Assembly: GCA_016946835.1 (NCBI GenBank)
Contig: JACVTC010000044.1
Span: 186,001-246,000, forward strand
DNA length: 60,000 nt
DNA from: Neocallimastix lanati (nom. inval.)
Lineage: Eukaryota > Neocallimastigomycota > Neocallimastigomycetes > Neocallimastigales > Neocallimastigaceae
Direction: 5' to 3'
Position numbers and translations under genes: made by a program
Shown: positions 33,220 to 43,867 of the stretch, piece after piece
How positions within the stretch are numbered: position 1 is the first letter of the stretch
Layout of the letters: each line of letters begins with the position of its first letter
Notes under the pieces: generated by a model
Told to the model about the DNA's origin: nothing
What the model saw: the letters and a program-made list of their open reading frames with translations, nothing else
Database searches by the model: none

Positions 33220-33977
33220 CCATCATTCAATATATAGAAATTCTCTATTATTTTATTGAATAATATATGCATAGTTAATTATAATACTATCCAAGCATAT
33301 CAAATAAAAAAAAAATAAAAAATTAGATTAGTAACCAATAATTTGGAACAGTGATGAATTAAAATATTATATTGAATCTAAAATTAACGAATGAGAATAA
33401 TTTTTTAGTTTATAGTTAATGTTAAAAGAATTAAAATATATATAAATTTCTTAGTTGATGTAATTCTATTAATAATACTAATATATATAAAGTATAATAA
33501 ATCTAAAAATTAATAAAATAACTTATTTTAAAAAAAGAAAATGGATTAACATAATATTAGAATAAAAATCTGAATTATTAGTATTTTTATTAAAAGTTAT
33601 ATTAAATTAGTACATATCCTTCCATATTATTAAAAACAATAATTTAAGTAAAAATATAAAAATACTAGTATTATTTTTGTAATTATTATTAATATTAGTT
33701 GATTATTGACATTATTATTATTATAATTATTATTATTATTATTATTATTGTAATTATTAATGTTATTATTTTCATTAATATAAAATTTATGGTAGGCTAT
33801 TATTCTTTTTGGCATTTCTAAATGGTTGGGATTATCATAAAATTTTATATTTTATTATATTATTAAATATATAAATATATTAGTTTTTTATTTATCTTTT
33901 TCTTTTTTTTTATTAATAAAATTTAAATAAATTTTTACAAAAAAAATAAAAACACGTGCATATTTATTTGATATATA

Positions 33978-34133
33978 AAAAGAGTATTTATTAATAAATA
34001 AAAAATAATAAATAATAAAAAAGAGTATTTATTAATAAATAATAAATAATAAATAATAAAAAGAGTATTTATTAATAAATAATAAATAATAAAAAAGAGT
34101 ATTTATTAATAAATAATAAATAATTGAATAATA
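33978..34133. repeat. Four-copy minisatellite, unit 34-41 bp
   Basis: The core AGAGTATTTATTAATAAATA occurs at about 33981, 34022, 34062 and 34096, separated by AATAAATAATAAAAA spacers of varying length. Its reverse complement (TTATTAATAAATACTCTTTT) also occurs once inside the heptamer satellite at about 12177, which links the two repeats. Confidence 0.8.
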
Positions 34134-34192
34134 AATTTATTTTAATATTAATAAAGCTAATAATTATTATTGATAAAAGAATTATTATAAAA

Positions 34193-34260
34193 TGAAGCAT
34201 CGATGCCGTATCTGACTGGTTTGACAGTTAATCATATATTAACATATGGGAGACAAAAGT
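34193..34260 (+). mobile_element. Possible degenerate 3' end of the SINE-like element
   Basis: In the same order as the tail of the 43868-44284 element it carries GAAGC, GATGCCGTAT, ACAGTTAAT, a TTAA-containing stretch and CATATGGGAGA. GC is higher than in the surroundings. The match is partial and judged by eye. Confidence 0.3.
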
Positions 34261-34983
34261 ACAAAATAAAATATAAAATTAATTAAATTTTATGAAAATG
34301 TAAACAAAATGTATACAAAATGTATAAAATGAAATTAATGTAGTTTAATCATGTAGTTAAAAGTTTATTTTATATTATTTTTATATACTACTATTTATAA
34401 ATTATTATATTATTATATTATATTATTTTCACATAATATTACTATAATATAATATATTATATTAATATAATCAACCTAAATTATTATGAAAATTATTAGT
34501 ATATAAAAATAATTAATGAAATAATTTAATAATTTTCATAAGATGTAGACTTAATTAAAAATGGGAAAAGAGAAAAGAAAAGAAATAAGAAAAGTCCAGT
34601 TTTGTGTGTTATTTTATAATAAAATAAAATAAATACATAAACAAAAATATATTTTTTTTTAGTTATATCGGAGTGAATATAACTAAAATAAAAAATAATT
34701 AATTTTATTTAATTGTTTATTTAAAATAGTTTTGTGTTAATTAAAAGTTTATTTTTACACAACAGATAAACAAATAATTTTTTTTAGTAATAAAGCGGTT
34801 AAAAACTTCTTATTTAACGTTAAGAACGTAAAGGCAACTTTCAGCATAAACATTTTATATTTATTATTATAATTTGTTTATTAATAATCATATATTTATT
34901 TATCATAGTGGTTAGTTATGTTTAATTATTAAAATACTTTTAAAATAGCAATAAAATATATAAAAATAGAATAAAATAAAATA

Positions 34984-35016
<33 letters not shown>

Positions 35017-35326
35017 ACTTATTTTCATATATATTTATATTTATATAATTTTAAAAAAAATTAATATAATTTATATTTTAATATAAATTATATTTTATAA
35101 TAAAAAAAAAAAGTAATAATCATTCATTAATCATTCAATTATTATATATTTTTAAATATTATTATATTATGTAATAACTACTTTTAAAAAAAAATTAAAA
35201 AAAAGAAAATTAAAAGAAGACTTTTTTTATATAATAATAATAAAAAAAAAAAAGTGACTAATTTTTATTTAAATAAAATAAAAGTCTTAAATTAGAGAAT
35301 ATAAAAAATAAAATAAAATAAAATAA

Positions 35327-35402
<76 letters not shown>

Positions 35403-35554
35403 TTGTTTAAATTTTTTATTATTAATTTTATATAATAAATTTATAATATAGCTTTAAAACATTATTATTATAAAGTATATTTCATGTTTTTTAAATATTT
35501 TATTTAAATCTTTATTTCTATTTACATACCTTATAAAATGGCGCTTCACTTTAT

Positions 35555-38500
35555 TTATTTTTTTTTATTTATATCTGCTTCATGTTCTTTTAAGCATTCT
35601 ACCAAATCTTTATTTCCACTTTTAAGTGCATAAAATAATAGAGTTTGACCATCTTTATCTTCTTTATTTATATCTGCTTCACATTCCACTACTAAGTATT
35701 CTACTAAATCTTTATTTCCACTTTTACATGCACCAAATATAGATGTTATTCCACGTTTATTTTCTTTATTTATTTCTGCTCCATTTTCTACTAAATATTT
35801 TGCAAAATCTTTTTTTCCATTTCTGCATGCATAAAATAATGGTGTTTCTCCATTTTTATTTTCTTTATTTATTTCCGCTCCATGTTCCACTAAATATTCA
35901 ATAAAATTTTTATTACTATTAGTACATGCAATAAATAATGGTGTTTGACCATCTTTATCTTCTTTATTTATATCTGCTTCACATTCCACTACTAAGTATG
36001 CTACTAAATCTTTATTTCCACTAAAGCATGCATTAAATAATACTGTTTTGCTATCTTTATTTTTTTTATTTATATTTGCTCCATACTTTACTAAGCATTT
36101 TACTAAATCTTTATTTCCACTATAGCATACATTAAATAAAGGCGTGCTACCATTTTTATTTTCTTTATTTATATCCACACCCTGTTCTACTAAATATTTT
36201 ACTAATTCCTTATTTCCACTATAGCATGCATTAAATAAAGGCGTGCTACCATTTTTATTTTCTTTATTTATATCCACACCCTGTTCTACTAAATATTTTA
36301 CTAATTCCTTATTTCCATTTTTACATGCACCAAATAAAGGTGTTATTCCACTTATATTTACTTTATTTATATCTGCTCCATGGTTTACTAAATATTTTAC
36401 TAATTCATTATTTGTACTTCTACATGCATCAAATAATGGTGTTTCAAAATTGTTTCTTTCTTTACTTATATCTGCTCCATGATCTACTAAGTATTCTACT
36501 AAGTCTTTATTTCCACTCTCACATGCACCAAATAATGGTGTTCTTCCATCCATACTTTCTTTATTTATATCCACACTATGTTTTACTAAATATTTTACTA
36601 ATTCTTTATTTCCACTTTTACATGCACCAAATAATGGTGTTCTTCCATCCACACTTTCTTTATTTTTATCTGCTCCATGTTTCACTAAATATTTTACTAA
36701 TTCCTTATTTCCACTTTTACATGCACCAAATAAAGGTGTTATTCCGCTTTTATTTACTTTATTTATATCTGCTCCATTTTTCACTAAGTATTTTACTAAT
36801 TCCTTATTTCCACTTTTACATGCATCAAATAATGGTGTTTCAAGATTGTTTCTTTCTTTATTTATTTCTGCTCCATGATCAACTAAGTATTCTACTAATT
36901 CTTCATTTGTATTTCTACATGCAATAAATAATGGTATTTCACCATCATTATTTTCTTTATTTATATCTGCTCCAAGATCCATTAAATATTCTACTAAATC
37001 TTTATTTCCACTATGACATGCATTAAATAAAGGCGTTTCACCATTTTTATTTTCTTTATTTATATTTGCTCCATTTTTCACTAAATATTCAACTAAATAT
37101 TTATTTCCGCTGTAGCATGCATTAAATAAAGGTGTGCTATCATTTTTATTTTCTTTATTTATATCCACACCCTGTTCTACTAAATATTTTACTAATTCCT
37201 TATTTCCATTTTTACATGCACCAAATAAAGGTGTTTCACCATTTTTATTTACTTTATTTATATCTGCTTTATGTTTCACTATTAAATATTCTACTAAATT
37301 TTTATTTCCACTATAGCATGCATTAAATATAGGTGTTCTTCCATTTTTATTTTCTTTATTTATATTTGCTCCTTTTTCTATTAAATATTTTACTAAATCT
37401 TTATTTCCACTATAGCATGCTTCAAATAATGGTGTTTCACCATTTTTACTTTCTTTATTTATATTTGCTCTATGTTCCACTAAAAATTCAACCAAATCTT
37501 TATTTTCATTTTCACATGCAACTAATAAAAGTGTTCTTCCATCTTCATTTTCTTTATCTATATCTACTCCAAGATCTACTAAATATTCTACTAATTCTTT
37601 ATTTCCACTTTTATATGCCTTGAATAATGGTGTTCTTCCATCTTCATTTTCTTTATTTATATCTGCTCCATTTTTCACTAAGTATTTTACTAAATCTATA
37701 TTTCTTTTTTCAATTGCCTTGAGTAATGGTGTTTCATTATATTTATTTTCTTGATTTATATCTGATCCATGTTCTAATAAATATTCAACCAAATCTTTAT
37801 TTTCATTTTCACATGCAACAAATAAAGGTGTTCTTCCATCTTCATTTTTTTTATCTATATCTGCTCCATGTTCTACTAAATATTCTACTAATTTCTTATT
37901 TCCATTCTCACAAGCACCAAATAACGGTGTTCTTCCATCCTCACTTTCTTTATTTATATTTGCTCCATGTTCCACTAAATATTTTACTAATTCTTTATTT
38001 CCACTCTCACATGCACCAAATAATGCTGTTCTTCCATCCTCACTTTCTTTATTTATATCCGCACTATGTTTTACTAAATATTTTACTAATTTCTTATTTC
38101 CACTTTTACATGCATTAAATAATGGTGTTTTACCATTCTTATTTTCTTTATTTATATCTGCTCCATGTTCTACTAAATATTCTACTAAATCTTTATTTCC
38201 ACTATAGCATGCATTAAATAAAGGTGTTTCACCATCTTCATTTTCTTTATCTATATCTGCTCCATATTCTACTAAATATTCTACTAATTTATTATTTCTA
38301 CTCTCACATGCATCAAATAATGGTATTTCACCATTTTTACTTTCTTTATTTATATTTGCTCCATGTTCTACTAAACATTCTACTAATTCTATATTTCCAC
38401 TTTTGCATGCACCAAATAAAGGTGTTATTCCACTTTTATTTACTTTATTTATATTTGCTCTCTTTTTCACTAAGTATTCCACTAAATCTTTATTTCCGAT

Positions 38501-41500
38501 ATAGCATGCATTAAATAAAGGTGTACTACCATTTTTGTTTTCTTTATTTATATTCACTCTATTTTCTACTAAATATTTTACTAATTTCTTATTTCCACTT
38601 TTACATGCAGCAAATAATGGTGTATCATCATCGTTATTTTCTTGATTTATATCTGCTCCATGATCTATTAAGTATTCTACTAATTCATTATTTCCACTCT
38701 CACATGCATCAAATAATGGTGTTCTTCCATCCTCACTTTCTTGATTTATATCTGCTCCATGATCTATTAAGTATTCTACTAATTCATTATTTCCACTCTC
38801 ACATGCACTAAATAATGGTGTTCTTCCATCCTCACTTTCCTTATTTATATTTGCTCCATGTTCCACTAAATATTTTACCAATTCTTTTTTTTCACTCTCA
38901 CATGCACCAAATAAAGGTGTTTCACCATCATTATTTTCTTTATTTATATCTGCTCCATGTTTTACTAAATATTTTACTAATTCTTTATTTCCACTTTTAC
39001 ATGCACCAAATAAAGGGGTTATTCCACTTTTATTTTCTTTATTTATATCGGCTCCAAGATCTACTATACATTCTACTAACTCCTTATTCCCACTTTTACA
39101 TGCGTAAAATAAAGGGGTTTCACCATTTATATTTTTTTGATTTATATCAACTCCATGTTCTACTAGGTATTCTACTAATTCTTTATTTTCACTAGCGCAT
39201 GCATTAAATAAAGGTGTACCGTCAATTTTATTTTCTTTATCTATATCCACACCCTGTTCTACTAAATATTTTACTAATTCTATATTTCCACTATTGCATG
39301 CATTAAATAAAGGCGTTTCACCATTTTTATTTTCTTTATTTATATTTGCTCTCTTTTTCACCAAGTATTCAACTAAATATTCATCTCCACTATAGCATGC
39401 ATTAAATAAAGGTGTGCTACCATTTTTATTTTCTTTATTTATATTCGCTCTATTTTTTATTAAATATTTTACTAATTCATAATTTCCACTTTTACATGCA
39501 CCAAATAAAGGTGTTATTCCACTTTTATTTTCTTTATTTATATCTGCTCCATGTTCCACTAAATACTTTACTAAATATTCAACTAAATTTTCATTTTCAC
39601 TTTCAATTGCAAATAATAATGGTGTATCACCATCGTTATTTTCTTGATTTATATCTGCTCTATGTTCTACTAAACATTCTACTAATTCTTTATTTCCACT
39701 TTTACATGCACCAAATAATGGTGTTTCACCATCTTCATTTTCTTTATTTATATCTGCTCCCTGTTTCAGTAAATATTCTATTAAATCGTTATTTTCCCTT
39801 CTAATTGCAAATAATAATGGTGTATCACCATCGTCATTTTCTTTATTTATATCTGCTCCATAATCTACTAAATATTCTACCAATTCTTTAAATCCACTCT
39901 CACATGCATTAAATAAAGGTGTTTCACCATCTATATTTTCTTTATCAATATCTGTTCCATGTTCTACTAAGTATTCTACTAATTCTTTATTTCCACTTTT
40001 ACATGCGTAAAACAATGCTGTTTTACCATTTTTATTTTCTTTATTTATATCCACTCCATGTTCTACTAAGTATTTTACTAAGTCTTTATTTCCACTATAG
40101 CATGCGTTAAATAAAAGTGTTTCACCATCTTTATTTTCTTTATTTATATTTGCTCCCTTTTCTATTAAATATTCTACTAAATCTTTATTTCCATTCTTAC
40201 ATGCACAAAATAATGGAGCCTCACCGTCATTATTTTCTTTATTTATATCAACTCCAAGATCTACTAAACATTCTACTAATTCTTTATTTCCTATTTCAAT
40301 TGCAAATAATAATGGTGTATCACCATTGTTACTTTCTTTACTTATATCTGCTCCAAGATCTACTAAAAATTCTACTAATTCTTTATTTCCACTTTCAATT
40401 GCAAATAATAATGAAGTATTACCATCGTTATTTTCTTTATTTATATCTGCTCCATGTTCCACTAAGTATTCTACTAATTCTTTATTCCCACTATAGCATG
40501 TTTCAAATAATGGCGATACACCATTTTTATTTTCTTTATTTATATCTGCTCCTTGTTTCAGTAAGTATTCTATTAAATCTTTATTTTCCCTTCTAATTGC
40601 AATTAATAATAGTGTATCACCATCGTTATTTTCTTGATTTATATCTGCTCCATGATCTACTAAATATTCTACTAATTCTTTATTCCTACTATAGCATGCC
40701 TTAAATAATGGTGTTTCACCATCGTAATTTTCTTTATTTATATCTGCTCCATAATCTACTAAGTATTCCACTAATTCTTTATTCCCACTATAGCATGCAC
40801 CAAATAAAGGTGTTTTACCATATATATTTTCTTTATCAATATCTGCTTCATGTTCTACAAAGTATTCTACTAATTCCTTATTTCCACTTTCACATGCGTA
40901 AAATAAAGGTGTTTCACCAATTATATTTTTTTTGTTTATATCCACTCCATGTTCTACTAAGTATTCTACTAATTCTATATTTCCACTTTCACATGCGTAA
41001 AATAAAGGTGTTTTACCGTATTTATTTTTTTTATTTATATCCACTCCATGTTCTACTAAGTATTCTACTAATTCTTTATTCCCACTATAGCATGCACCAA
41101 ATAAAGGTGTTTCACCATCTTCATTTTCTTTATTTATATCCACTTCATGTTCTACTAAGTATTCTACTAATTCTTTATTTCCACTATAGCATGCATTAAA
41201 TAAAGATGTTTCATCATTTTTATTTTCTTTATTTATATCTTCTCCCTTTTCAATTAAATATTCTACTAATTCCTTATTTCCACTCTCACATGCACCAAAT
41301 AATGGTGTTATATTATTCCATCTATTTTCTTTATTTATATCAGCTCCAAGATCTACTAGGTATTTTACTAATTCTTTATTTCCACTATAGCATGCATTAA
41401 ATAAAGATGTTTCATCATCTTTATTTACTTCATTTATATACACTCCATGGTCTACTAAATATTCTACTAATTCTTTATTTCCACTTCTGCAGGCATCAAA

Positions 41501-41932
41501 TAAAGGTATCTCATCATTCTCATAAACAATTTTATCTAAATCCACTTCATGTTCTACTAAAAATATTAATAAATTTTTATTCTTATTTTCAATTATATAA
41601 TTATAAGAATTATCCTCTTTTTCATAATTTAATAAAAATTTATATTTATCTTTAGAAATTACTTTATTTAAATCCATGATAGAAATAAAAGTTTTATTTT
41701 TATAGAGAAGAAGTAACCATTGAATAAATTCATTATCAAAAAAATTTGAAATATCAAAAATATGTTTTAATTCAACTATATTAGAATTGTTTATTAGTTC
41801 TTTTATTTCAGAAGAACTTATAAATTTATCATTTTTTTGATTATTTGTTTCCGTTATTGACCTTTTAGATGTATGTCCATTATCACTATCTTCTTTAGAT
41901 TTTATATCTCTCTTTTGTACACTGTTATTCAT
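35555..41932 (-). CDS. Giant ankyrin-repeat protein, 2125 aa, about 60 repeats
   Basis: The longest gene of the window. Residues 1-140 are the full N-terminal module (VQKRDIKSKEDSDNGHTSKR, SSEIKELINNSNIVEL, ISNFFDNEF, then a degenerate first repeat NKNLLIFLVEHEVDLDK). About 60 ankyrin repeats follow with hardly any linker: TPLFNACYSG, GNKELVEYL, HGADINKEN. A few units carry insertions (VVECEAD, VEYLVKYLVEHG), where a helix has been extended by one or more codons. Several repeat pairs are near-identical at DNA level, for example CESGNNELVEYLIDHGADIN twice in a row. The start sits in the family context ACAAGTAATATGAATAA. Past the stop, a last repeat (EAPFYKVCK-like) continues out of frame, so the original end has been lost. 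It lacks a signal peptide and membrane segments. Likely function: an extended, elastic superhelical scaffold or binder; partner unknown. Confidence 0.92.
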   Translation of the reverse strand: MNNSVQKRDIKSKEDSDNGHTSKRSITETNNQKNDKFISSSEIKELINNSNIVELKHIFDISNFFDNEFIQWLLLLYKNKTFISIMDLNKVISKDKYKFLLNYEKEDNSYNYIIENKNKNLLIFLVEHEVDLDKIVYENDEIPLFDACRSGNKELVEYLVDHGVYINEVNKDDETSLFNACYSGNKELVKYLVDLGADINKENRWNNITPLFGACESGNKELVEYLIEKGEDINKENKNDETSLFNACYSGNKELVEYLVEHEVDINKENEDGETPLFGACYSGNKELVEYLVEHGVDINKKNKYGKTPLFYACESGNIELVEYLVEHGVDINKKNIIGETPLFYACESGNKELVEYFVEHEADIDKENIYGKTPLFGACYSGNKELVEYLVDYGADINKENYDGETPLFKACYSRNKELVEYLVDHGADINQENNDGDTLLLIAIRRENKDLIEYLLKQGADINKENKNGVSPLFETCYSGNKELVEYLVEHGADINKENNDGNTSLLFAIESGNKELVEFLVDLGADISKESNNGDTPLLFAIEIGNKELVECLVDLGVDINKENNDGEAPLFCACKNGNKDLVEYLIEKGANINKENKDGETLLFNACYSGNKDLVKYLVEHGVDINKENKNGKTALFYACKSGNKELVEYLVEHGTDIDKENIDGETPLFNACESGFKELVEYLVDYGADINKENDDGDTPLLFAIRRENNDLIEYLLKQGADINKENEDGETPLFGACKSGNKELVECLVEHRADINQENNDGDTPLLFAIESENENLVEYLVKYLVEHGADINKENKSGITPLFGACKSGNYELVKYLIKNRANINKENKNGSTPLFNACYSGDEYLVEYLVKKRANINKENKNGETPLFNACNSGNIELVKYLVEQGVDIDKENKIDGTPLFNACASENKELVEYLVEHGVDINQKNINGETPLFYACKSGNKELVECIVDLGADINKENKSGITPLFGACKSGNKELVKYLVKHGADINKENNDGETPLFGACESEKKELVKYLVEHGANINKESEDGRTPLFSACESGNNELVEYLIDHGADINQESEDGRTPLFDACESGNNELVEYLIDHGADINQENNDDDTPLFAACKSGNKKLVKYLVENRVNINKENKNGSTPLFNACYIGNKDLVEYLVKKRANINKVNKSGITPLFGACKSGNIELVECLVEHGANINKESKNGEIPLFDACESRNNKLVEYLVEYGADIDKENEDGETPLFNACYSGNKDLVEYLVEHGADINKENKNGKTPLFNACKSGNKKLVKYLVKHSADINKESEDGRTALFGACESGNKELVKYLVEHGANINKESEDGRTPLFGACENGNKKLVEYLVEHGADIDKKNEDGRTPLFVACENENKDLVEYLLEHGSDINQENKYNETPLLKAIEKRNIDLVKYLVKNGADINKENEDGRTPLFKAYKSGNKELVEYLVDLGVDIDKENEDGRTLLLVACENENKDLVEFLVEHRANINKESKNGETPLFEACYSGNKDLVKYLIEKGANINKENKNGRTPIFNACYSGNKNLVEYLIVKHKADINKVNKNGETPLFGACKNGNKELVKYLVEQGVDINKENKNDSTPLFNACYSGNKYLVEYLVKNGANINKENKNGETPLFNACHSGNKDLVEYLMDLGADINKENNDGEIPLFIACRNTNEELVEYLVDHGAEINKERNNLETPLFDACKSGNKELVKYLVKNGADINKVNKSGITPLFGACKSGNKELVKYLVKHGADKNKESVDGRTPLFGACKSGNKELVKYLVKHSVDINKESMDGRTPLFGACESGNKDLVEYLVDHGADISKERNNFETPLFDACRSTNNELVKYLVNHGADINKVNISGITPLFGACKNGNKELVKYLVEQGVDINKENKNGSTPLFNACYSGNKELVKYLVEQGVDINKENKNGSTPLFNVCYSGNKDLVKCLVKYGANINKKNKDSKTVLFNACFSGNKDLVAYLVVECEADINKEDKDGQTPLFIACTNSNKNFIEYLVEHGAEINKENKNGETPLFYACRNGKKDFAKYLVENGAEINKENKRGITSIFGACKSGNKDLVEYLVVECEADINKEDKDGQTLLFYALKSGNKDLVECLKEHEADINKKK

Positions 41933-42119
41933 ATTACTTGTAACTAATACTTCTTTTATTATTTATTTTTCTATTATTTTCTATTCGAAAAATATTTTTT
42001 TTTTTATTCTCAGTAAAAATAAATTAATATAAATAATAATAATAAAAGCTATTATTTATTTAATAAATATATAATTATATTTTTTAATTTTATAAAATAA
42101 TAAAATAAAATAAAATAAA

Positions 42120-42156
<37 letters not shown>

Positions 42157-42718
42157 AACAACTATTTATATTATAAAATCATTTAAAAATAATCTTTATT
42201 ATAATATATAATATGAATAAAATAAAAATAAAAATAAAATTTAATAGAGATATTCAATCTATTAAAAAAAAAAAAAGTTATGTCCAAAATAAATTTTTAC
42301 AAATAATTAAATTTATACTTTTATTTATGATATTTTTTTTATTTCTATTTTTATAATTAATTCATTATCTTATGATAAAAAATTTTTAATAATATAATAA
42401 TGAAATTTTATTTATTAAAAAAAAATAAAATTTAATCATCAGGGAAAAAATATTTTAACTTTTTAAATTGATAATTAAATAACTCTCTAAAAAGTAATAA
42501 AGTCAACTCTAATTAAATAATAAAAAAAAATTTGTAAAATTTTAGTATCCCTTTTTTTTTTTTTTATATATAATTTTAAAATTAATTTATTAAATAAAAA
42601 TTAAATAATATATTTTTATAAAAATAAAAATATAAAAATAAAATACTTATAATTTAAATAGTATTTTATTTTTTTATTTTACAAATTTACTATATAAAAA
42701 GGTTTTATTAAACGTGTA
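41933..42718. other. 5' flank of the 2125-aa gene
   Basis: Minus-strand family flank: leader AGAAAATAATAGAAAAATAA close to the start, A30 run (about 42123-42154), GGACATAAC motif at about 42279, TTTTTTCCCTGATGATTAAA at about 42434-42453, and the AGAGTTGACTTTATTACTTT block near 42490-42509 on the reverse strand. No gene is seen. Confidence 0.6.
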
Positions 42719-42742
42719 TAATTTAATGGCTTTATTCCATAT

Positions 42743-42787
<45 letters not shown>

Positions 42788-43065
42788 TGAATCATGTTCT
42801 ATTAAATATTCTATTAATTCTTTTTTACTATTTCAACAAGCCTAAAATATATATATATTCATTTGATTTTTTATATCTATATATACTTTATGTTTTAATA
42901 AATATTTTTCTTTATCATAATTTATTGTATGAATCCCATAAAATTATGATGATTCAACCTATTTGTTTTTTTTTTTTATATATATATTTCTGCTTCATGT
43001 TTTACTAAGTATTCTACTAAATCTTTATTTCCACTTTCTCATATTTTGAATAATGGTGTTTCACC
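42719..43065 (-). pseudogene. Ankyrin stub upstream of the 2125-aa gene
   Basis: Minus-strand relics of ankyrin repeats: GETPLFKI-like, KDLVEYLVKHEAEI-like codons at the distal end, then FNRTFNRT-like text and an A37 run, ending KEYGIKPLNYTR. Several stops. Near-identical to 47639-47986 and similar to 32786, 51223 and 56003. Confidence 0.7.
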
Positions 43066-43852
43066 TAACCAATATTAGAAGAAAATGAAATATCAATATT
43101 TGAAGTGGCAATTATATAAAAAAAAAAAATTCAATCATTCAAATTATATAAAATGAAATTCTCTATTATTTTATCGAAAAAAATATGTATGGTATATTAT
43201 AATACTATTCAGGTATATCAATATATTAAAAAAAAAAAAAATTAGAGTAGTAACCTATAATTTGGAACAGTCATGAAATGATAACATTGATTCTAAAATT
43301 AACGAAAGAGAATATTTTTTTAGGCTATAGTAAATGTTAATAGAATTAACTTCAATTAAGAAATTTATAAATATTTTAATTCTTTTAATAATACTAATAA
43401 ATGAAATATAATAAATATAAAAATTAATAAATAAATAGCTAAACAATTTAAAAAAGAATTTTATTAAAATGTTTTAAAAATTATTTATTATTCAATTATT
43501 CATTATTCATTATTATTTTTTATTTATTTATTTTTATTTGTTATTTATTTATTATTTTTTTATTAATATTGTTTCAATTATTTATTATTTATTATTTATT
43601 ATAATGGTTAATTATGTTTAATTATTAATAATAAAATACTTTAAAATTTGTTATAAAATATAATAATAACAAAATAAAATATAAAAAAAAATGGAATTTA
43701 ATAAAATAAAATAAAATAATATATAAAAAAAAAAGAAAAATACATTATTATTTTCATATATATATATTTAAATAAAAAAAATATATATATATAAATATAA
43801 ATTATATATTATAATAAAAAAAATTAATAATCATTCAATTATTATAAATTAT
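43066..43852. other. Spacer of the duplicated unit
   Basis: It shares the TTTGGAACAGTCATGAAATG module with 48174, 33340 and 51755. A 63-codon frame on the minus strand (43255-43446) is copied in the duplicate, but its I/F/Y-rich composition is that of A/T spacer and it is not called as a gene. TTATTTA units and the ATAATGGTTAATTATG word (about 43601) follow. No gene is seen. Confidence 0.5.
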
Positions 43853-43867
43853 AAATATTAATAACTA
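43853..43867. repeat. Target-site duplication, left copy (15 bp)
   Basis: AAATATTAATAACTA occurs directly before the inserted element and again directly after it (44285-44299), while the empty paralogous site at 48778-48792 has it once. Confidence 0.9.

Larger units (their letters stand above)
33128..35554. other. Long gene-free region with minisatellite and family 3' flank
   Basis: 33180-33217 is a run of A. Bases 33340-33840 share words with 43255-43440, 48174-48360 and 51750-51960 (for example TTTGGAACAGT and CTAAAATTAACGAA), a dispersed flank module. Items at 33978 and 34193 are listed separately. Bases 34545-34850 are a less repetitive stretch (AAAGTCCAGTTTTGTGTGTT, TAAAGCGGTTAAAAACTTC) with no open frame. 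The 3' flank of the 2125-aa gene follows: TAGTGGTTAGTTATG at 34906 and an AAT array (35329-35401). Confidence 0.5.

Noticed and set aside
33630-33815. Asn-rich 61-codon frame
   Set aside because: It is generated by an ATT/AAT microsatellite in spacer DNA. There is no start context or conservation.
35555-41932. Regular 99-bp periodicity considered as a CRISPR array or non-coding satellite
   Set aside because: Units are contiguous without spacers, keep an open frame, and encode the ankyrin consensus.
43255-43446. 63-codon frame also present at 48174-48365
   Set aside because: It is preserved only because the two regions are a recent duplication. The composition is that of spacer, and the diverged copies at 33340 and 51755 do not keep the frame.
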